Shown piece by piece: positions 9,035 through 15,942 of a DNA stretch of 16,397 bases. A model generated the notes under the pieces. That model made no database searches. It was not told where the DNA came from and worked only from the letters and a program-made list of their open reading frames with translations. The translations under genes were made by a program, and so were the position numbers. Origin of the DNA: Euperipatoides rowelli (lineage: Eukaryota; Onychophora; Udeonychophora; Euonychophora; Peripatopsidae); the NCBI GenBank assembly GCA_003024985.2, contig PXIH01S0003319.1; one strand, given 5' to 3'. Position 1 is the stretch's first letter; each line of letters opens with the position of its first letter.

Positions 9035-10017
9035 AATATTTATCGTTACAAGCAAGGTTGAATCATGAACTCGAGAAGGTATCATTGTGGTTAGGTAAAA
9101 ATGGATTGCTTCTAAATCTGTCTAAAACAAAATGCATGGTGATATCCAATTCGAAAAATAAAATTTCCAAGGCTCAAGACTTTTCTGTTATAAGTATGAA
9201 CCAGATTATTAGACCCTCATCTGAATTAAAAATACTGGGTCTGATTGTGGACAATCATTTAAAATGGGACAGTCACTTACTTGCTGTCCAAAAAAAAAAA
9301 CATTCGGTCTTACTAAATGATTTTTAAACTTTGTAGTCAATTACCTGTGCAATGCCTGGTGTTCCTATACAATGCCCTTATATTGCCACATTTTGATTAT
9401 GGAGACATAATCTCGGATGGCTGCAACAAATCTATTTTATCAAAATTACCTCCAGTGCAACAGGCCAGAATGCGATTAGGATGGTCAACACTCTAGTCAA
9501 GAAGAAAATGCCATATAGGGCCTGCTGTTGTTCACTTGGAAAGTAGTAAATCACTTAACACCTGGAATAATATCCGATCTACTTGCTGATAATCGGAAGT
9601 CAACATATAATAATAGGTCTATTGCAAATAATAAACTTGCAGTTAGGAACAGAAACTCTGCTCAAGCCTCTCAAGCTATTGTACACAAAGCCCCCAGATT
9701 ATCATTATGGAATTCTCTGATTCATTGACAAAGGATAAGAACATTTAATCAGCTTTAAATCTAAATTGACCGATTATCTTAAAACAAATACTTAGTCTTA
9801 TAGGCCTAGTCAAAATTTTAATTGAAATTTATTTATTTTTAACCTTATAATAACTAAATATATTTACGGTACTTCTTATATTTTATTTACATTTTGATTT
9901 TGATTTCATATTGTCATATTGTATTTGTTCTATTTATTCATTTATGTATACTAGAGACCTGGAAAACCATCCGTGATGAAGGTCTCAATAAATTCTGAAT
10001 AAACTATTTAACTAAAA

Positions 10018-10213
10018 TAGACTATGGCCGCTACAACTGGCGTTAGAAATCTAATGAACAAAGCACTAATCAAATGCAGAAAGGATGAAGGGCTTAGCTA
10101 AAATATGTTTTAGCTTATATAAAACATACTTTAGCTCATCCCTTCATCCTTTCTGCATTTGATTATGCTTTGTTCATTAGATTTCTAACGCCAGTTGTAG
10201 CGGCAATAGTCTA
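10018..10213. mobile_element. Foldback (hairpin) MITE, 196 bp
   Basis: Two arms of about 95 bases are reverse complements with only a handful of mismatches and one single-base gap, separated by about 5-10 bases. The ends are TAGACTATGGCCGCTACAAC on the left and its near-perfect complement on the right. The outermost TA on each side (10018-10019, 10212-10213) could be the TA duplication made by Tc1/mariner-type transposases. It lies exactly between the 3' end of the plus-strand LINE and the 3' end of the next minus-strand LINE. Transcribed, it would form a long double-stranded hairpin. Confidence 0.8.
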
Positions 10214-10890
10214 TTGGGGGACAGTAAACTTGAATAAAAAGAAAATACATTGTACAACAATGAAAACAACAAGGAAAAATTTGAACAATATTCAACAATT
10301 ACAAAATCATTTCTGATAAAAAAACAAATTAATCATAAAATTCAAAATTATAATATAAAGAATCATAACTTCATAAATCATACCAAGAATAATGTAATTA
10401 AACTTATAGAAATCAAAACATAAAAGGCATAGCCTATCTAAAAAAAACTTTCATTATTCCAGAAAAATTTATCTAGTTCAGATTTAAATTTGTTAAAACT
10501 AGAAGCAATAATGATTTCATTTGGAAGTTGATTCCACCAATTAATGTTTCTAGCCTATGTTTAATAAAACATAATCTCTAAGTTTTAAATTAGCAGATAC
10601 AAACTTTGAAATCATTCTCTCTTCTTTCATTATTTTAACAAAAATAACCCATTTACATTTTTATAAGTTACAGTAATTTCTTCTTACATGAAAATTATGT
10701 CTCCACCTAAGAATCTTTCTGATGGGGACATTAAATCTTTAAGTTTAGATAGTCTCTTTAAATTATAGAACCCATTTACATACTTGGTATAATTTCTGAA
10801 TCTCCTTTCCAATTTCTGTAAGTCACACTTATTTAAAATACAGTATCCTGTCATTGCATATTCAAATATCAGAGAAATATATTATTTCTT
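10214..10890 (-). mobile_element. Minus-strand LINE 3' fragment (C-terminal ORF2 and tail)
   Basis: On the minus strand the first readable block is LEYAMTGYCILNKCDLQKLERRF (about 10870-10802), followed by LKRLSKLKDLMSP and ERFLGG/DIIF (10765-10690). The end block is WWNQLPNEIIIASSFNKFKS with ELDKFFW (about 10540-10455). These match the region after the RT in CR1/Jockey-type LINEs, where 'LE-x-x-QRR-x-T', 'RGDLI' and 'W-N-x-LP-x-x-I-x-x-A-x-S-x-N-x-F-K' recur. The last block marks the protein's C-terminus, so 10214-10450 is 3' UTR. The copy is 5'-truncated and contains stops. No polymerase motifs remain. Confidence 0.65.
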
Positions 10891-10929
10891 ATTATTAATA
10901 GTTGAGAGAAGATGAATAAGACTTTAATC

Positions 10930-12096
10930 TTTTTTCATCGTGACTGAAAAAGTCACAGTTAATAATTAGGCCATCAGAGCCAAAAAATTAGAACATGGTA
11001 AGCAAAATAAAATAATTCTCGGAACATTTTCAATCTTTGCTGTCTTCAAAAAGCAAACCCTAATACAATTTCATTCCCACAAATAAGCATCTCATTCCAT
11101 AAATTTATTATCCGTTTTGATAAAAGAATCAAGTTTATTTTTAAAATCATTAAGGCTAGTTGCAGAGATAATTTCGGATGGGATTCTGTTCCAAAGAGAA
11201 TGTTTCTATTAAAGTATGATTTGTTTGCCTGTAAAGTTTTGATATGTGGTTTCTCAATAGTTAATCTATGTTGTCTAAGGTTTTATTGGATAGGATATTG
11301 ATCTAGCCTATATTATTTCCGATGACTATGTGTTTATACATATTGATTAGATCGCCTCTTGCAATTCTCTGGACTGGTGATAGTTTTTGTAGATGAGTTC
11401 AATACGATAGGTGGAAAATCCATATTTTGTTTAGTTAGGTTTTTAAAAGTTTTAGTGATTTTTAGTAGCCTATCTTTTTTATATAGGCTATAAAAACTAT
11501 GGATGTAGAAGATTAATCGATATAACACTGTTTATATGGATATATTATCAATAATATTTCTGATGTTATTGTACCTATATCAGATTTTTGAGATGTGCAA
11601 ATTGTGTGCGCATTTTGGAGGCCAAGTTGTCAGCTTGAATTGTAAAAGAGAAGTGTCCGTCAATCACACTCCTAAGTTAGAATGACTGACAACCCTTTCT
11701 AGATTCTGGTTATCAGTGGTATAGGCTAACTGTTATTTTTAGGTCGATGTGCAATATGCATAATTTTTGTTTTAGTAGAGTTTATGACAAAATTATTTTT
11801 AGTGCTTCATTGATCATTTTGTAAAGTTATAATATCGTTTTTGTCATTTATAGCACACATAATTTTAACATCGTCCGCATATTGTATGATGTTTGAAGTG
11901 ATATTTATTTCAAGATCAGAAATCATTATGTTGAAAAGAATAGCTGACAGCACTGCCCCTGTGGTAGGCCTGTAGACATTGTAGATATTTTTGGGGTGTA
12001 GCCTAATTATTTCCAAAGTCCTAAAACTGTATATTTTAATTGTTATAATAATAATGACTGACTTCGTCCAACGAGTACAACTGTTAAGAATCAATA
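10930..12096 (-). mobile_element. Second minus-strand LINE fragment, RT motifs B and C to C-terminus
   Basis: A separate minus-strand LINE copy. On the minus strand GLPQG then AVLSAILFNIMISDLEI (about 11970-11905) is RT motif B, with a single missing G between the two halves. IIQYADDVKIMCAI follows, with YADD encoded at 11881-11870 (complement). Later come the remains of QRIARGDLINMYK (about 11375-11335) and the C-terminal LWNRIPSEIISATSLNDFKN (about 11195-11136). Motif A and everything upstream are absent. The copy stops where the inverted-repeat element begins at 12097 and does not resume beyond it. It has the same family style as the 10214-10890 fragment, but each has its own C-terminus, so they are two insertions. 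Confidence 0.72.
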
Positions 12097-12413
12097 CTCT
12101 TCCACATTTGATGTTGTACGGAAATTTTATTTATCAAACCTTTTAATTTACATCAAAAGGTAAAAAACAAAACATTACAGCTAGCTTTCAACCATTACAC
12201 ATTCTGTAATCCAGAACGTTGGGTTTCATCAGGCTTCTATTAAGATAAAACATAATACAAAAACTCAAATTAAAAAATAAATAAAAATAAAATACCAATA
12301 AAATAATATGCAATACTGTATATAATAAACAAATATGTTTTGTTTTTTACCTTCTGATGTAAATTAAAAGGTTTGATAAATAAAATTTCAGTACATCACG
12401 TGTGGAAGAGACT
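12097..12413. mobile_element. Inverted-repeat element with about 78-bp arms
   Basis: The left arm 12097-12175 begins CTCTTCCACATTTGATG and contains TTTTATTTATCAAACC. Its near-complement ends at 12410 (GGAAGAG). The arms are about 90 percent identical by eye, and the spacer is about 155 bases. TCAATA occurs directly left (12091-12096) and again at 12414-12419, offset by three bases from the right arm. This is a possible but weak target duplication, since an AAT microsatellite overlaps it. The spacer carries a hammerhead-like core on the minus strand. It could be a MITE or a fragment of a Penelope-type element, whose termini often carry hammerheads. I cannot decide from sequence alone. Confidence 0.7.
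12186..12232 (-). ncRNA. Hammerhead-ribozyme-like core (candidate)
   Basis: On the minus strand the order is CTGATGA, then a hairpin, then GAAA. The hairpin closes with AACC/GGTT, has a short internal loop, then CGTTCTG/CAGAATG (one G-U pair), and a five-base loop. This is the conserved CUGANGA - stem II - GAAA arrangement of hammerhead ribozymes. GAAA is followed by the palindrome GCTAGC. I could not place a convincing stem I or a cleavage-site NUH triplet with stem III, so a complete ribozyme is not shown. It may be a degenerate copy. Confidence 0.35.
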
Positions 12414-12415
12414 TC

Positions 12416-12432
12416 AATAATAATAATAATAA
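12416..12432. repeat. (AAT)n microsatellite
   Basis: Between five and six AAT units lie immediately after the inverted-repeat element. It is low complexity with no further meaning visible. Confidence 0.8.
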
Positions 12433-12534
12433 CCATTTTTCATAAAATCCAGATGTTTTTTTCTTTAAATCTAGATTTTTTAAATGAAATTTAAATTGCA
12501 AAATATAAACTAATGTTTATTTTAATTATTTCAG

Positions 12535-12569
12535 GGTGTTTTCTTTGCTCATCTTATATTATCATCATG
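12535..12569 (+). CDS. AGTRAP: AGTRAP-like protein, exon 2 (35-bp exon, first membrane helix)
   Basis: Encodes GVFFAHLILSS plus the first two bases of a Trp codon. The acceptor is TTTATTTCAG and the donor is a perfect GTAAGT at 12570. The peptide corresponds to the first transmembrane helix of AGTRAP, where an aromatic/His-rich 'FF-x-H-x-I-L-x-x-W' pattern is typical of the invertebrate members. The end phase (2) is completed by the first base of exon 3, giving the conserved Trp. At 35 bases the exon is close to microexon size. Its identification rests on perfect splice signals, exact phase on both sides and the family match. Confidence 0.82.
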
Positions 12570-12978
12570 GTAAGTAGGCTATTTCCTAATTGATTTTTTT
12601 TTGTGGGTTGTCTGATAATAATTACTAACTTACTGTTCAACTGTTTATTTTTATATGTTGCTGATTATAATTCTAATAGTAAAACATAGTTTAATAGTGG
12701 GGGAGAGGGGGTACATGTGAACCACTTAAATTTCTCTACTTTCCTGTAATAGAGGGTGTCTCGTTTGAAAACCACCAAAACTAAATAGCTTTCAGCCTGT
12801 CATTTATTAAGGAATAAGCAGATCATTATGATATTTTGTGGAAAGCACAACAAAAAAGTACAAGTTAATAAAAAAAATAGGCCTATTCAATCTTCTACAT
12901 GCCCTCCTTTTCGAGCATGTTACATTTCATAGTGAACATCAATTTCCTGCCAGGTATTCAGCACATATTGGGTGTGAT

Positions 12979-13443
12979 CAGGGCTGTAATTAAGCCTTTG
13001 TAGGGCCCCTAGGCAAAACAAAATTTGAGCCCCCCCCCCCTTATAATATATATATACGGAGTCTGGGAGTGGTACCCATTGTGGGGTCCAATGGCAGACC
13101 CGTGTGGAGTGTCATTCTGTGATTTTTTTTTTTAATTTTACAGCGAGTTTTGTGCATTTTTTATTGTACTGTAAAATTCCATGACCCTTAGGATTAAGAC
13201 TGTCCCCTCTCTGATCGCAATCAATGTGATTATGCAACTAGCAAAACATTTTATATAGGCTATACATGCTTTGGTTATTCAATAGTTGCATTGGCTTTAT
13301 TCTATGATTCTTGCAAAATGACAATTAATAGAATATTACCACAATGAAATTTGACTTGAAAAAATGAAGTTAAACTGTGAAAGATAACAGAGCGCAATAT
13401 AGGCCACATTTGTCTACCATACCTAGGCCGTAAAACGGCCCTG
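12979..13443. mobile_element. hAT-type MITE (465 bp) inserted in the transposase relic
   Basis: It starts CAGGGCTGTAATTAAGCCT. The reverse complement of its end is CAGGGCCGTTTTACGGCCT, about 13 of 19 identical with the first six bases perfect. The flanks are GGTGTGAT (12971-12978) and TGTGTGGT (13444-13451), 6 of 8 identical. Removing the element and keeping the left duplication makes the minus-strand transposase read KS-ITPNM in frame, matching the family. The interior has an 11-base C run and no coding. It is the second hAT-type MITE of this CAG-form in the window. Confidence 0.72.
13030..13040 (+). repeat. C11 homopolymer
   Basis: Eleven Cs within the hAT-type MITE of intron 2. Confidence 0.85.
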
Positions 13444-14219
13444 TGTGTGGTGCTTTTAAAAGCCATGTTTTTTTCTTTCAAATCATTCAGGTTTCTTGGA
13501 TGTTGCGCATACACAATATTATTGACATAGCTCTACACAAACAAATCAGGTGAGGTGAGTTAGGGGCCAAGGTATGGGACTATTTATTTGCTGCACCAAT
13601 AGTCATTGTATGTTACATTCAGACATTCCCACACTTTTAGTGCTCAGTTGAGATGGAGCTCTCCATCCTGTTGAAATACAAAGTTTTCCAGTCTTTCATC
13701 ATGAAATTGAGGGAGAAAAATGTTCTCCAATATGTTCTGGTAGGCTTCCCATTGAGCAGTTGCTTCAGAGAATAAGAAAGAACCGTACACTTTCCTACCT
13801 CAAACTACACACCAACATTCACCTTTGGTGATAACCCGCTCCAATTCATACTTAATGTGGAGTTTACATTATTTTGATTTTGCTTGTAAATTAAATTTTC
13901 TTTAGCCTAGCCTACTTATTAAAACAATTTTTATCAAAAACGAGAAAACAGCAAATTAAAAAAAGAGTAACGATTAGTAGGCTAAGTTACAACCACTAGT
14001 AGACATAAATTAAATTTAAGGACCTTATGAGTAGCTATGATATATAATAAAATACAAAGTTCTAATTTTTATTATTTTATTGACTAACAAATTAATTTTT
14101 AATATTTAAGTACCGGTAATTACTAATTACTTTTGTGCAAAAATAAAGGGAGAGGAAATTGTTAGTAACATTGCAAAATATTATACTGTAATTTAGAACA
14201 ACTAAGCATTTGATAAAAT

Positions 14220-14520
14220 TACTAACCGGTCTTTGTCCATTCGGTCAGTTACAACTTAACTGATTAACCAACGAAATCCTGCAAGGTCTTGATTTCAGCA
14301 TAGTTTTCTTTTTTATGCATGACAGATTTCAAATGGTTAAATCCTTGCCGCTCAATGCTTTGGACAATCCATTATTCATTTTTTTTTTTATCGATTATGA
14401 ATTGTTTAATATTACCGGTATTTATATGTTCCCTGAGAAGTCTGGTCCATTGCTTGGTCCACCCATTTTTCAGTCTTCTTAAGAGGTCCTATTTTCTTTA
14501 GCTGAGAAATGTTATTTGAT
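14220..14520. other. Unrecognised, less AT-rich patch in intron 2
   Basis: Compared with its surroundings this patch has mixed base composition and an open plus frame of 60 codons from 14319. Neither strand gives a protein I recognise. It may be an old repeat fragment. The acceptor of exon 3 lies 120 bases downstream. Confidence 0.25.
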
Positions 14521-14642
14521 GATGTTTAAATGCTAAGGTCAGGTATCTGTCTAGGAGGGAGGATTACTGGTGATTTTTCTCTTAATTTGTAGGTATTAAT
14601 TTTTTTTATCTTCTAGTGAATAATATGTTTTTTGTTTTTTAG

Positions 14643-14754
14643 GGCCATGCAAGAAGCCTGGTTGCCTCTATCATATCTTCTTTACAGTGCACTTTTACTT
14701 ATAACATTATTATGGGCAATCCATCATAGGGATGCTCCTGAACCTGTTTTTCTA
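14643..14754 (+). CDS. AGTRAP: AGTRAP-like protein, exon 3 (second membrane helix)
   Basis: Completes the Trp codon from exon 2 and encodes AMQEAWLPLSYLLYSALLLI followed by TLLWAIHHRDAPEPVFL. The acceptor is TTTTTTAG and the donor is a perfect GTAAGT at 14755. The peptide aligns without gaps to AGTRAP after the conserved Trp: a short loop, 'SY', a Leu-rich helix, 'W-A-x-x-x-RD' at its end, then the acidic/proline stretch leading into helix 3. The RD falls at residues 51-52 here, against 48-49 in the human protein. In mammals the family binds the tail of the type-1 angiotensin II receptor and promotes its internalisation. The partner in arthropods is unknown to me. This exon is the strongest evidence for the gene. 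Confidence 0.88.
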
Positions 14755-15866
14755 GTAAGTAAAGGTTCCTTTAAATTTTTATTAATTTTTCTATGAAAAA
14801 ACGAAAAAAAAAAAAAAAGTAGGCTTGAATGTATAATAGGGATAGACTTCATTTTGCTTTGGTATTTCTTTTCATTTGAATTCAGTCACCTAATAGATAC
14901 TATATTCCAGCCTCTAGAACCTTCTTGAATTATATTTTCACATAGGGTGTTTTAAATTGAATCTTTGATGGTGATGGTAAGTTCATTTGAAATAATGATT
15001 AGCATATTAAAAAGGAAAGGTAAACATTTCACCCAAACATAATAGTTTATTATAAATTGGCTGCTTATATTAATTACAGCAGCCCATTTGTAAAAAAAAA
15101 AAAAAAATAGAAAATATAGCATTTTTTGTAAACATTTAAAAAAATTTTTTAAATTTAAAAAAAAAAAAAAAAAATTAAAATAACATATAGGCTAGGCTAT
15201 TTATTTAACTTTAAAACTGTGACAATTTTGAAAATCAGTTGAGATGTAAAAATATTTTCATAATTTTAAAAAAATAATAAAAAAAGCTAGCTACAGACCT
15301 GAATAAACTTGTATCGGTAGAGTATAACTTTTTTTATTATGAACTGCAGCATTCGTAAGAATTGAAACAATTTGATGTGAAAATTTGCGGAGGCAAATCA
15401 ATTGTGTGCGAAATAAATACATGGTGAATTTTCGACATTAAAATGTACAGCGTGGCACAAATACACTAAATATGACATAAAACATACATTACATGCACTT
15501 GTTGTAGATAATTTGATTAATCCTTTTGTGACAATTTTGTAGTCCTAAAAAAGACTCTGAAAAATGATATAGTGCTTGTATTTAACAAAATTAATTAATT
15601 AAATAGATGCCAGCCTTCAACAAATTGAAAAAAAAATGGCTGGGACCACTCGCTGAAAAAAACAGAGACTATCAAAGTAGATCTTATGTAAAACTTTGTT
15701 GACACCTCTACTCTAAATATACAATATACAGAATTGACGTAGCCTACTGCTGTATAATTAAATTGTGTTAGAAATAAAAATATAATTTTATCATAAATTT
15801 ATGAACTGTAATTTATTAAAATTCTTGAATTAATGGCTTTTTTTTTTTTTTTGTTCTTTTACTTAG
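14755..15866 (+). other. Intron 3 of the AGTRAP-like gene (1112 bp)
   Basis: Donor GTAAGT, acceptor TTTTACTTAG preceded by a long T tract. It is AT-rich, with long A runs near 14803, 15095 and 15160, and a small CCAGCC/GGCTGG inverted repeat at about 15611-15638. I see no gene or transposon in it. Confidence 0.75.
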
Positions 15867-15942
15867 GCTATGGGCATAAATTTAATTAGCATTTGGTTGG
15901 ATATAATTTCACTATGTTTGAAATTTCCTTCTTATGGTGGAT
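15867..15942 (+). CDS. AGTRAP: AGTRAP-like protein, exon 4 (third membrane helix)
   Basis: Encodes AMGINLISIWLDIISLCLKF then PSYGG plus one base, in phase with exon 3. The donor chosen is T|GTGAGT at 15943, a strong match. An earlier TATG|GTGGAT is weaker. The peptide matches the third membrane segment of AGTRAP, including the 'I-x-LDI' core and the Phe-Pro that ends the helix at residues 79-80, against Tyr-Pro at 76-77 in the human protein. With this donor the exon ends in phase 1. The remaining exons, which should encode a fourth hydrophobic segment and the polar tail, were not found in the last 455 bases. Confidence 0.85.

Larger units (their letters stand above)
8100..9735 (+). pseudogene. 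LINE reverse transcriptase, broken (motifs A, B and C retained)
   Basis: Polymerase of the intron-1 LINE. PSLWKHALITPIYKG (about 8148-8192) and ENYHPISILPTASKILER (about 8209-8262) are the first RT blocks, the latter with His where Arg is usual. Motif A is VTLDLSKAFDSLPYSL (8472-8519), with both Asp present. Motif B is GVPQGSILGP (8901-8930). Motif C is LYADDTTLYL (YADD at 8997-9008). Downstream blocks include KTKCMVIS, LKILGLIVDNHLKWDSHL (about 9228-9281), ALILPHFDYGD, and FTWKVVNHLTPGIISDLL. Stops and frameshifts occur near 8192, 8305, 8570, 9326 and 9490, and a MITE sits between motifs A and B. It is therefore dead, although the catalytic motifs survive. Confidence 0.8.
7600..10017 (+). 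mobile_element. Jockey/CR1-like LINE relic, 5'-truncated, sense to the host gene
   Basis: Plus-strand non-LTR retrotransposon fragment in intron 1. No endonuclease domain is seen, so it is 5'-truncated. The start near 7600 is approximate, based on a coding-like stretch through FNLKTVDTNKITDLVNKL (about 7821-7877). The reverse transcriptase follows (7900-9330) and then the C-terminal region, ending near 9735. The 3' region has GGTCTCAATAAATTCTGAATAAACT (about 9981-10005) and a short A-rich end at 10017, where a foldback element abuts. A 243-bp MITE splits the RT at 8619-8861. Assignment to the Jockey/CR1 side of the LINE tree rests on the motif style and is tentative. Confidence 0.75.
7102..12534 (+). 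other. Intron 1 of the AGTRAP-like gene (5433 bp)
   Basis: Donor GTAATT, acceptor TTATTTCAG, between coding exons of matching phase. It is largely built of transposon relics listed separately. From 7102 to about 7600 it is AT-rich with an N at 7482 and nothing else recognisable. Confidence 0.6.
12752..13860 (-). mobile_element. Tc1/mariner-type transposon relic, split by a MITE
   Basis: A minus-strand DNA transposon remnant in intron 2. Its 3' terminus is represented by GAGGGTGTCTCGTTTGAAAAC at 12752-12772, the complement of the '...GTTT-x-AAACGGGACACCCT' ends common in this insect group. The transposase relic lies upstream on the minus strand. The other terminal repeat and the N-terminal DNA-binding region are not found, so the element is truncated near 13860. 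It contains the hAT-type MITE at 12979-13443. Confidence 0.7.
12890..13860 (-). pseudogene. Tc1/mariner-superfamily (DDE) transposase, C-terminal half, broken
   Basis: Cut-and-paste transposase remnant. Reading the minus strand downwards: SPKVNVWC (about 13840-13816), KVYGSFLFSEATAQWEAYQN, ILENIFLPQF, then LENFVFQQDGELHLN (about 13698-13650). The last carries the second catalytic Asp in the FQQDG motif, though the 'A-x-x-H' that usually follows has decayed. TSPDLFV*SYVNNIVYAQHP (about 13556-13497) corresponds to 'SPDLTPxDFFLWGYVK' with the third catalytic Asp lost and a stop in place of Trp. RNLNDLKEK follows. After the MITE the end reads ITPNM then CNMLEKEG, with stop codons. It has multiple stops and shifts and is not functional. 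Confidence 0.8.
12570..14642 (+). other. Intron 2 of the AGTRAP-like gene (2073 bp)
   Basis: Donor GTAAGT, acceptor TTTTTTAG. It contains the minus-strand transposase relic and its MITE (12752-13860). The part 12570-12751 is AT-rich with a short G-rich patch near 12700. The part 13861-14642 is AT-rich apart from a less biased, unrecognised patch at about 14220-14520. Confidence 0.75.

Noticed and set aside
13302-13514. A 70-codon minus-strand open frame as a gene
   Set aside because: It straddles the junction of the transposase relic and the hAT-type MITE, so it is a chance fusion of transposase residues with MITE sequence.
14319-14501. A 60-codon plus-strand open frame in intron 2 as a gene or exon
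   Set aside because: Low-complexity hydrophobic translation, no recognisable domain and no splice signals in suitable positions.
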